IMG/VR virus record: IMGVR_UViG_3300046507_000282
Span: 29,888 to 93,887 of that record
Reading direction: 5' to 3' (one strand)
From: a virus
DNA length: 64,000 nt
Below, one piece after another: positions 57,515 to 64,000 of the stretch. Under the pieces are notes generated by a model, which saw nothing but the letters and a program-made list of their open reading frames with translations, was not told the DNA's origin and searched no databases. The position numbers and the translations under genes are program-made. Each line of letters starts with the position of its first letter. Position 1 is the first letter of the stretch.

Positions 57515-59247
57515 CCCATTAGCTCCTCAAAATTGAACACGGGCGGCAGGTTGAACGCCTTGCCGAAATCGACGGGCGCGCTGCCGTCGCCAAAATTCAT
57601 GTCGTCGCCAGGCACCGCGTCGTCGGCGGCGTCCGGAGTCGGATCGGTTTTCCCGTCGCCGCTCGCGCCCGCACCGCCCTCGCCGCCCTCGCCACCTTCG
57701 CCCTGCTGTTGGCCGATGCCGTTGATGACCATCCACGGGTTGATAAGCGACTGGTTGACCGGCGCATCGCCGAGCGGGCCGGGCATCGCCTGCTTGCCTT
57801 CTTCTGCGCGGATTTCGTTGACCGTCGAGACCAGCTTGCGCATCTCGTTTTTGATAGCGCGGTCTTCAGGATCGAGGCCGGTCCAGCGGAAGCAGAAGTT
57901 CGGCGAGAACTCGGCGACGACGAAGTCAGTGAGGGTGTTTTCGTAGGCAGCCAGCAGCGGGCGCAGGCCCGAGTCCTTCGAGGCGGCCAGCTTCTCGCCG
58001 GTATCGCCGCCAGACAGCGGGCTAGTGTTGCCGCCAGAGAATGAGTCGAAATTGATCTCGCTCGGCGACATGCCGTAAATCGCGCAAATGAGCGACGTGA
58101 GAAACGTCATCCATTTCGAGAAGTACATTTCATTGAATTCGACGCCGAACTTCTCAAACTGAGCCTTCGATTCCTGGTCCTTCGACACCATGACCGGCAG
58201 GTTCCACGCGTTCTGAACGCCCTTCACCATCGAATTCCAATAGCGCCGGAATGCCTTGATGTCGTTGTCGTCGTACTGTCCGGACAGGTGCAGCATCCCC
58301 TTCGGAATCGAGTTCGAATCGAAGCCCTTGATGTTGTACGTCATCGCGTTGATGTATCCGGTCACGACGCGAATCAGTAGCTCGGTCTCGGAAATGCCGT
58401 AGCCGGCAGCCGTCACGTCAGTGCGCGGGTTCCGGTTTTCATAGACCAGGTCGTCGTGGGTGTAGGCGGTCGTAATCATGCCCTCCACAACCTGCAGGGC
58501 GAAGATCGCGTCGTCGCCGTCGTAGCCGTCTTCGGTGCAAAGGCGGATCGTCGCGCCGTCCACGGCGTAGAAGCCGTCGAGCCCCTTGTCTTTGTTGTTT
58601 TTCCACTCAAGCTCGATGGGCGCGGAGTCCATAACCAGCGAGTCGCGCACGCTCTTGCTCATGAACTGCGCGAACGAATCGCGCTTGAGCATCTTGCGTT
58701 TGCGCGGCGTGAATTCCCAGCCGCAGTTCGAAATGAAGCGGTTGAGCAACGCAATCGACTTACCTTCGGCAGCCGTCAACTGGTGGCCGCGGTCGATATG
58801 ACGGATTTCGAAGCCGGGCATGTCGTTGCCCTTCTCGGCAACGCGGCAGAAGCGCTGCACCTGGCGCTGGCGGGTCATGATCACCGCATTGAGCACCGGG
58901 GTTTGCTGCACCATCATGCGCAGGCCGTCGAACGGGATGCCGCCCGGACGGTCCCACCAGTCGCCGTTCACGTTGATCTGCCACTGATCGATGATTACCG
59001 ACTTCATCCCCGGCTTATTCAGCTTGTTGTTGCGGGACGGGAACGGCACGACGTTGTTGTGGATGTTCTTCAGAAGGTCGTCTTCGAGCTGCGCCTCTGC
59101 AATCGACATGATCGCGCGCACCGTGTCATTCGGCATCAGGTCAGACGCCGTCGGCATATGCGATTTCTGAAGCTCAGCAAGCGCTTCCGTGCGCTCGGCT
59201 TCAGGTGCGCGCGGGTCAAATGCGACGCTTGCGGCTTGACTGGTCAT
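57511..59247 (-). CDS. Portal protein, 578 aa
   Basis: Segments WWDRPGGIPFDGLRMMVQQTP, FISNCGWEFTPRKRKMLKRD and SPSEINFDSFSGGNTSP are characteristic of phage portal proteins, including the crown and stem region. ATG at 59247 is preceded by GGGGAAG (5 bases); a TTG four codons upstream is less likely. The acidic Gly-rich end (GEGGEGGEGGAG) precedes a short conserved tail. It forms the dodecameric DNA channel. Confidence 0.92.
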   Translation of the reverse strand: MTSQAASVAFDPRAPEAERTEALAELQKSHMPTASDLMPNDTVRAIMSIAEAQLEDDLLKNIHNNVVPFPSRNNKLNKPGMKSVIIDQWQINVNGDWWDRPGGIPFDGLRMMVQQTPVLNAVIMTRQRQVQRFCRVAEKGNDMPGFEIRHIDRGHQLTAAEGKSIALLNRFISNCGWEFTPRKRKMLKRDSFAQFMSKSVRDSLVMDSAPIELEWKNNKDKGLDGFYAVDGATIRLCTEDGYDGDDAIFALQVVEGMITTAYTHDDLVYENRNPRTDVTAAGYGISETELLIRVVTGYINAMTYNIKGFDSNSIPKGMLHLSGQYDDNDIKAFRRYWNSMVKGVQNAWNLPVMVSKDQESKAQFEKFGVEFNEMYFSKWMTFLTSLICAIYGMSPSEINFDSFSGGNTSPLSGGDTGEKLAASKDSGLRPLLAAYENTLTDFVVAEFSPNFCFRWTGLDPEDRAIKNEMRKLVSTVNEIRAEEGKQAMPGPLGDAPVNQSLINPWMVINGIGQQQGEGGEGGEGGAGASGDGKTDPTPDAADDAVPGDDMNFGDGSAPVDFGKAFNLPPVFNFEELMG

Positions 59248-59273
59248 TGGCTTCCCCAAAATTTACCCAATGG

Positions 59274-59286
59274 TCGCGTCACGACA
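59274..59286 (-). promoter_or_regulatory. TCGTGACGCGACCATT motif copy (portal gene)
   Basis: GTGTCGTGACGCGACCATT on the minus strand lies about 25-40 bases before the portal start and matches the tape-measure copy in 14 of 15 core positions. Confidence 0.55.
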
Positions 59287-59321
59287 CTCCGAAAATATTC
59301 TGCGTGTGCGGCATTTTCCGC

Positions 59322-59356
59322 TTGCATTGCTCCCGCATTGCGGTAATATTCTGCGT
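59322..59356 (+). promoter_or_regulatory. Promoter for the RtcB operon with repeated TTCTGCG
   Basis: TTGCAT (59322-59327), 16-base spacer, TAATAT (59344-59349). AATATTCTGCGT is repeated at 59294-59305 and 59345-59356; its CGCAGAAT complement resembles the switch half-sites, so phage control is likely. Confidence 0.75.
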
Positions 59357-59419
59357 TCGGCACAGACTAAAGGCCGCGATAGACCAAGGGAATCAACCCG
59401 AATCCAACTAGGAACCGTA

Positions 59420-59818
59420 ATGGTAAAGAAAGCAGTCGCAACGCCTGCCGCAGTCGCAGTGGTAGCACCGAAGGTCGAGCCGAAGAAGCTCGCCGCGATC
59501 CCGGCGACGGCGTCGCGCACAAAGAAACCCGCCGCGCCTTTCCGCAAGAGCTACCCGGTCGCCAAGACGAGCACGGCAAGCCTGTGCGGCAGCCTGTCGG
59601 CGATGCAGCAAGCGCACGGAATTCTCATGAATGCGCGCGGCATCGGTGAGGCACTCGATGCGCTGACCCGCCTTGAAGCGCAGGCGCGCGAGCAATTGAG
59701 CGCAGCCGTCATCGGTGAACTGAAGGCTCGCCGCGTCAAGACGACGGGCCTGAATGTGGGCACGGAAAGCAAGCCGGATGGCGTGCATATCGTCCTGACG
59801 AAGCCGGTTCAGCAATAA
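59420..59818 (+). CDS. Hypothetical protein with basic N-terminus, 132 aa
   Basis: AGGA lies 9 bases before the ATG at 59420. A Lys/Ala-rich tail (KKAVATPAAVAVVAPKVEPKK) like those of nucleic-acid-binding proteins precedes helices (LTRLEAQAREQLSAAVIGEL). First gene of the right-hand operon. Function unknown. Confidence 0.75.
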   Translation: MVKKAVATPAAVAVVAPKVEPKKLAAIPATASRTKKPAAPFRKSYPVAKTSTASLCGSLSAMQQAHGILMNARGIGEALDALTRLEAQAREQLSAAVIGELKARRVKTTGLNVGTESKPDGVHIVLTKPVQQ

Positions 59819-59860
59819 CCGCACGGAGCCCTTCGGGGCTCCATAACCCGGGGCCACAAA

Positions 59861-60205
59861 ATGAGTGTTTGCGATAGCTGCCCGAAGCCGGGATCGTGCT
59901 GCAAGGGCTTCACGCTGAACAACGGGCGCAATAGCCCGGGATTCCCCGAGCGGGATTGGATGGCGCGTGGCACAGAGTACGCGGCTCGTCATGGTCTCCC
60001 GTTCATTCCGCTCGAAACGTACGTCAGCGAGCACCCCGATCAGGTGGATGGATATGTCGGAATCCGTTGGACGTGCAAAAACCTGACGCCGGAAGGTCGT
60101 TGCGGCGACTACGAGAACCGCCCGAATCTTTGCCGCATCTATGAGCCGGGTCAGGACAAGCTCTGCGCCGTGTACGTCGAGCCGATTGTGAGGGATCAAC
60201 TGTGA
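59861..60205 (+). CDS. YkgJ-like cysteine-cluster protein, 114 aa
   Basis: MSVCDSCPKPGSCCKGF, then CKNLTPEGRCGDYENRPNLCRIYEP follows the YkgJ cluster family: C-x2-C...CC...C...C...C with the C-x-x-Y-x-x-R-P pattern. It probably binds zinc or iron-sulphur. Function in phages not established. Confidence 0.85.
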   Translation: MSVCDSCPKPGSCCKGFTLNNGRNSPGFPERDWMARGTEYAARHGLPFIPLETYVSEHPDQVDGYVGIRWTCKNLTPEGRCGDYENRPNLCRIYEPGQDKLCAVYVEPIVRDQL

Positions 60206-60747
60206 CATACCAATTCGACCGCTTTAACGTGAAGGCCCCCATGGGCGTCACGGCAAAGGAAATGATTGAGGAGAGTGACGACGGGCTTTGCGTCCTCGCG
60301 GAAGAGGCGATCCGTCGCGAGGCACGCAACGCCGAACGCATCGCCGATCTTCAAGAAAAGCTGAAGGCGGCTCGCCAGGTCGGCGCTAAAGTCGGCGGCG
60401 TTGATGCGAAAGAACTGTTCGCCAAGCTGCGCAAACTGGCCGATGACGCATGGCCGAAGGGCGATCTTCGCGCCGAGCGCAATCTGAATTGGGCGTATCC
60501 GCAAACCACCATTCGCGCGGATAACAACGGCTGGGAAACCACCGTAATGCGCTTCGTGCATGCGAAGCCGCAGTTCTCCTGCACCATCGGCAAGGCCGAA
60601 TACGAGTGGGCCAATGCAGATTTCTTCGCGGCAGCGAGTCCGGAAGTCGTGTTGTTCCTGCTTGACCATATCAACGCGCTCGGAGACAAGATCGAAAGGC
60701 TCCAAACTGCCTACCAAAACGTGGCCGTAACGAGGTTGAACGCATGA
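60202..60747 (+). CDS. Hypothetical protein with coiled coil, 181 aa
   Basis: GTG start overlapping the previous stop (GTGA). A central coiled coil (EEAIRREARNAERIADLQEKL) precedes a domain with WETTVMRFVH and FSCTIG. Similar organisation occurs in Ea22-type phage early proteins, but homology is not certain. Confidence 0.75.
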   Translation: MTYQFDRFNVKAPMGVTAKEMIEESDDGLCVLAEEAIRREARNAERIADLQEKLKAARQVGAKVGGVDAKELFAKLRKLADDAWPKGDLRAERNLNWAYPQTTIRADNNGWETTVMRFVHAKPQFSCTIGKAEYEWANADFFAAASPEVVLFLLDHINALGDKIERLQTAYQNVAVTRLNA

Positions 60748-61382
60748 GCAAGCGGTACGGGCGTAATCAGAAGCGTGCGCACCGCACGCGCATCGCGGAG
60801 TTGGAATCGCAGATTGAAAAGTTGCAGAAGAACCACGATTACCTGTGGCGCGCGAATCGCGACTTGGTCGAAGAAATCGACACAGCCAAGCGCATCGTCG
60901 GCGAATACTGCGTGGCGTTCAATCCGCACACGCAGACCATGCCGCTTAAGGCGACGGACTTCGCGACCATCATGCAGTACGAAATGGACCACCGCGTCAG
61001 CGTGTCGCGTTACGCTGATTTCAATCCGAGCAGCATGCAGCCGGTTCACATAAATCGCATTCACTTGCCGATCATGTGCGTGCTGTCTGACGTTGAAAAA
61101 CTGAGGCAGTCGCGCCACGTGATCGTTTCCTACGATGGCAAGGCGTACGGCTATGGGATTGACGCGGCGGCATGGCACATGGAGCGCTACCCGGAGGAGC
61201 TTTGCAGGCGTATTGCTGAGCGCATGGGCCACTTCATTTACGAGGAACTGACGAAGAACATGGGCAAGCGCCCCGCGCAGTTCCGCGACACGCCGCGCCG
61301 CACGAACACCCGCGACGAGCCCGAGCCACGCGTAACCCGTCCGCCGTTTTACTTTGCCCCACTTCCTGACTTTTTGAGGTAA
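60744..61382 (+). CDS. Hypothetical coiled-coil protein, 212 aa
   Basis: ATGA overlap with the previous gene. Basic N-terminus and coiled coil (KRYGRNQKRAHRTRIAELES), middle domain with VIVSYDGKAYGYGID, then a Pro/Arg-rich end. It lies immediately before rtcB, separated by two bases, so a related role is possible. Confidence 0.75.
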   Translation: MSKRYGRNQKRAHRTRIAELESQIEKLQKNHDYLWRANRDLVEEIDTAKRIVGEYCVAFNPHTQTMPLKATDFATIMQYEMDHRVSVSRYADFNPSSMQPVHINRIHLPIMCVLSDVEKLRQSRHVIVSYDGKAYGYGIDAAAWHMERYPEELCRRIAERMGHFIYEELTKNMGKRPAQFRDTPRRTNTRDEPEPRVTRPPFYFAPLPDFLR

Positions 61383-61384
61383 CC

Positions 61385-62599
61385 ATGAACCACGTAATCA
61401 ACGATGAGGGCTCGCGCCCGATCAAGGTATGGACGGACCACGTCGAGGACGCGGCGCTGCGCCAACTGAAGAATATCGCTCGCCTCCCGTTCGTCGCCGG
61501 CAATGGCCTGGCAGTCATGCCGGATGTCCACATGGGCAAGGGCGCGGCGGTCGGCAGCGTGATCGCTACCGACAAGGCGCTGATTCCGTCCGCTGTCGGC
61601 GTGGACATCGGCTGCGGCATGAACGCGGTTCGCTTGTCGCTGAAGGCGTCCGATCTTCCGGAAAGCCTGAAGGCCATCCGCAACCAAATCGAGCGCGATG
61701 TTCCGCTCGGCGCGGGCGGCAAGCACCGTGACGACTATGTACCTCCCGGCCACGGGCACGGCGTCGGATATCACCATCCGCTGTGGGCCGAATACCACCG
61801 CGTCAAGCCGTTCGGTGACGACGATCATACGCGCGGCTTCGAGCGCGCATGGTTTCAGCTTGGATCGCTCGGCAGTGGCAACCACTTCATCGAGTTGTGC
61901 ATCGATGAAAACGAGGACGTGTGGGTCATGCTTCACAGCGGCTCGCGTGGCACCGGAAACGAGATTGGCCGCCGCCATATCGAGAAGGCGAAGGAAAACA
62001 TGGAACGGTTTTTCATCAGCCTTCCGGATGCCGATCTCGCCTATATCCCCGAGGAAACCGAGGATTTCAACGCGTACGTCGAAGCGTTGAATTGGGCTCA
62101 GAACTGGGCGCTTGAGAATCGCCGCGTCATGATGGTTGCGACCATCGCTGCAATTCGCCGCCACATTGCGAAGCCGTTCGAGATCACGCACGAAGCCGTC
62201 AACTGCCACCACAACTACGTCGAGAAGGAAAATCACTTCGGGCGCAATTTGTGGGTGACGCGCAAGGGAGCGATCCGCGCTCGCAAGGGTGACTTGGGCA
62301 TCATCCCGGGCAGCATGGGAACGCGCAGCTATATCGTGCGCGGCAAGGGAAATCCGGAGTCGTATTGCTCATGCTCGCACGGCGCAGGCCGCCGCATGAG
62401 TCGCACGCAGGCAGAGAAGACCTTCACGGTTGACGACCTGAAGGCGCAGACCGAGGGCATCGAGTGCCGCAAGGATTCAGGCGTGCTTGACGAACTTCCG
62501 GCAGCCTACAAGGATATCGACGCCGTCATGGCGCACCAGCAGGACCTGGTTGAGGTCGTGCATACGCTGCGCCAAGTGCTTTGCGTTAAGGGGAACTAA
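61385..62599 (+). CDS. rtcB: RtcB-type RNA ligase, 404 aa
   Basis: Key residues are all present: Asp74/Cys77 (VGVDIGCGM), Asn166/His167 (GSGNHF), His184 (HSGSRG), His276 (CHHNYVE) and the guanylated His332 (SHGAGR). RtcB joins 2-prime,3-prime-cyclic phosphate or 3-prime-phosphate ends to 5-prime-OH ends using GTP and Mn. In phages it may repair tRNAs cut by host anticodon nucleases or ligate processed tRNA pieces; the tRNA island in this genome gives it likely substrates. Confidence 0.95.
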   Translation: MNHVINDEGSRPIKVWTDHVEDAALRQLKNIARLPFVAGNGLAVMPDVHMGKGAAVGSVIATDKALIPSAVGVDIGCGMNAVRLSLKASDLPESLKAIRNQIERDVPLGAGGKHRDDYVPPGHGHGVGYHHPLWAEYHRVKPFGDDDHTRGFERAWFQLGSLGSGNHFIELCIDENEDVWVMLHSGSRGTGNEIGRRHIEKAKENMERFFISLPDADLAYIPEETEDFNAYVEALNWAQNWALENRRVMMVATIAAIRRHIAKPFEITHEAVNCHHNYVEKENHFGRNLWVTRKGAIRARKGDLGIIPGSMGTRSYIVRGKGNPESYCSCSHGAGRRMSRTQAEKTFTVDDLKAQTEGIECRKDSGVLDELPAAYKDIDAVMAHQQDLVEVVHTLRQVLCVKGN

Positions 62600-62600
62600 G

Positions 62601-63020
62601 GTGACAGTGAAGGGCGGCACGGAATCAATGCGCAAAGAGCGCGAAATTTCCCGCCGCCTCTTCCTCGCGGCACTCGGCGAGGGAGAGGGGACGCGGGTCG
62701 AGATCATTGCGCGCAGCGGATTGAGCAGCAGCACATTCGTTCGCGTCATGAAGGAGTACCGCGCCGCGAAGACGGTTCGCGTGTGCAGGTGGATCAACCG
62801 CACGCACGAGATCAGCGGCGAGCGCATGGCGGGCCAGCCGTTCGCGGTTTATGCGCTCAATCCCTTGGGTCTGGACGACGCGCCGAAGAACAAGCGCATC
62901 CCGCCTAGCAAGGTAATGGCGAAGTACGCGAAAAACCATCATGTCGTACTTCGCGCGAAGAGGCATAAGCGCGAGGGGAAAGAGGCGAATATGTTCGATC
63001 AACTGAGGTACGCGGCATGA
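62601..63020 (+). CDS. Putative DNA-binding protein, 139 aa
   Basis: GTG at 62601 after AAGGGG is 2 bases past rtcB. The N-terminal half (LFLAALGEGEGTRVEIIARSG, then LSSSTFVRVMKEYRAAKTV) has a helix-turn-helix rhythm with a basic C-terminus (LRAKRHKREGKE). Regulator role inferred. Confidence 0.72.
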   Translation: MTVKGGTESMRKEREISRRLFLAALGEGEGTRVEIIARSGLSSSTFVRVMKEYRAAKTVRVCRWINRTHEISGERMAGQPFAVYALNPLGLDDAPKNKRIPPSKVMAKYAKNHHVVLRAKRHKREGKEANMFDQLRYAA

Positions 63021-63640
63021 TTGAACTCGATGCGGTCCCGGCAGTAGCGAATGAGCGCGCGGCGCGGGTTGCCGAGCGCTGCAGTTTCCGCGTGATCGGA
63101 TATGTCATGGAGCATACGGCGTTGCCGAAGCGCGCCATCGTCGCCGACGAAGCTGTGCGCTGGTTTCCGAACGACAGCGACTTCACGGCCATGATGGGAT
63201 GGAAGAAGCACAGCGCGGGGCCCGGCGTACCGGCTGAAGGCTGGCCGGCGGATGAAATGCCGCAGGTTGCCGCGCCGCAGGTTACCGCAGTGAAGGCCGC
63301 GCCGTCGCGCCCGATCCTCACCGCCCCGCCGACGGCTAGGCTGGTCGAGTCCGCAGAAGAGGCGCTCGCCTCTCTCGCCAAAGCGATCGGCTGCCACTGG
63401 AACGACATGATCCCGCATAACACGGGCTGGTTCGTCCCCGGCAAGGCCATCGCATACAGCAGCGCCTACGACGCCATACAGGAGCTTGTGAGGCGTCTGA
63501 GGGGCAATCCGGATGCGCTGGCCGTGGTGGATGCCATGGCGAGCGCAATGACACATGAACTACCCGCGCCCGAGCCCCGCGCGCCGCGCGCACCGAAGGC
63601 CACGAAGCCGGTCGATACCCGCCAGGAGGCGCTGTTTTGA
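63017..63640 (+). CDS. Hypothetical protein with C-terminal clamp-like motif, 207 aa
   Basis: ATGA overlap with the previous gene. Pro/Ala-rich middle (PSRPILTAPPTARLVES), then a helical part (AIGCHWNDMIPHNTGW) and C-terminal RQEALF, which resembles the QxxLF sliding-clamp motif. Function unknown. Confidence 0.75.
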   Translation: MIELDAVPAVANERAARVAERCSFRVIGYVMEHTALPKRAIVADEAVRWFPNDSDFTAMMGWKKHSAGPGVPAEGWPADEMPQVAAPQVTAVKAAPSRPILTAPPTARLVESAEEALASLAKAIGCHWNDMIPHNTGWFVPGKAIAYSSAYDAIQELVRRLRGNPDALAVVDAMASAMTHELPAPEPRAPRAPKATKPVDTRQEALF

Positions 63641-63969
63641 TTACTGCATTTTTCGACAGGTTCTTCGAGCGCCTGCTGCGCGACGCATTCGCTGGCGTGG
63701 AGCCTTTTAGCTTCGTGTGGGGCCCGGCACTGAGCCCTCTGAAAACCGAGTTGCTCGGACTGAAGCGCAACCATGCGCGAGACGAGATTAAACTGAGCCA
63801 TCTGTATGAGGCCTGGCACTTGACTGCCCAGTATTATTTCAGCGCGGCGCCGCGCAGGCTGCCCGATCCAATCATATGCATTGAGCGCGTGCAGCGCCGC
63901 CGCGAAATGCGCATGGCAGAGATCGAGGACAAGCTGAAGCGTGACAGCAGGATGGGTAAGTGCCAATAA
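63637..63969 (+). CDS. Hypothetical protein, TTG start, 110 aa
   Basis: TTGA overlaps the previous stop, and AGGAGG lies 8 bases upstream, a strong site that supports the rare start. The sequence has aromatic N-terminus (AFFDRFFERLL) and a basic helical end (RRREMRMAEIEDKLKRD). No family recognised. Confidence 0.72.
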   Translation: MITAFFDRFFERLLRDAFAGVEPFSFVWGPALSPLKTELLGLKRNHARDEIKLSHLYEAWHLTAQYYFSAAPRRLPDPIICIERVQRRREMRMAEIEDKLKRDSRMGKCQ

Positions 63970-64000
63970 CCACCGATGGGAGCATTTTGAATCTTCACCC

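Noticed and set aside
63987-64000. Start of another gene at TTG after GGGAG
   Set aside because: Only four codons are visible, too few to support a call.

Overview
The window is a large part of a temperate, contractile-tailed (myovirus-type) bacteriophage or prophage genome. GC content is high, starts carry ordinary Shine-Dalgarno sites, and several hypothetical genes belong to families I associate with Burkholderia-type phages, so a Burkholderiaceae host is likely. This is inference, because no host chromosome is visible. No terminase gene was found, so the phage genome continues beyond at least one end.

Layout. (1) 1-8290, plus strand: tightly overlapping small early/accessory genes, including a MazG-like pyrophosphohydrolase homologue, a Lar-like zinc protein and a GNAT acetyltransferase. 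(2) 8321-11213, minus strand: dUTPase preceded by a 2.2-kb structured-RNA island with five canonical tRNAs (Gly, Asn, Tyr, Glu, Met) and several tRNA-like modules with intact T-arms but abnormal centres. (3) 11476-16372, minus strand: lytic regulatory and replication operon with a Cro-like regulator, replication initiator, DUF6475-type loader candidate, PD-(D/E)XK nuclease, zinc proteins, a Bro-N/KilAC antirepressor and an HU-like protein. (4) 16566-28866, plus strand: CI-like repressor, Cas4/RecB-like exonuclease, RecT annealase, SMC-like ATPase, SSB, nucleases, PrtN-like protein, tyrosine integrase and small genes. (5) 28863-31020, minus strand: lysis cassette with lipase, lipoprotein, holin candidate, lysozyme and a membrane coiled-coil protein. 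(6) 31151-49989, minus strand: tail fibres and chaperones, baseplate, spike, hub, tape measure, frameshifted tail chaperones, tube and sheath. (7) 50039-59247: head and head-tail genes, with major capsid protein, scaffold candidate, prohead protease, MuF-like protein and portal, all minus strand except one plus-strand gene at 50039-50896. (8) 59420-64000, plus strand: a second accessory operon with a YkgJ-like protein and an RtcB RNA ligase.

Regulation. A CI-like repressor and a Cro-like gene diverge from a classic switch. The repressor lacks both the catalytic Ser and Lys of the S24 self-cleavage domain, so induction probably depends on the antirepressor. A half-site GCAGATT/AATCTGC recurs at the promoters of the switch, the antirepressor, the tRNA island, the recombination operon and several small-gene operons, suggesting one regulon. 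A second, different motif (about TCGTGACGCCA) recurs just upstream of at least eleven genes on the minus strand, often directly after a terminator.

Most interesting points: the tRNA island with aberrant or possibly circularly permuted tRNA-like modules together with a phage RtcB ligase; the TCGTGACGCCA intergenic motif; a probable +1 frameshift at CCC-C in the tail chaperone genes; and a near-identical 27-residue segment shared by the major capsid protein and the prohead protease.
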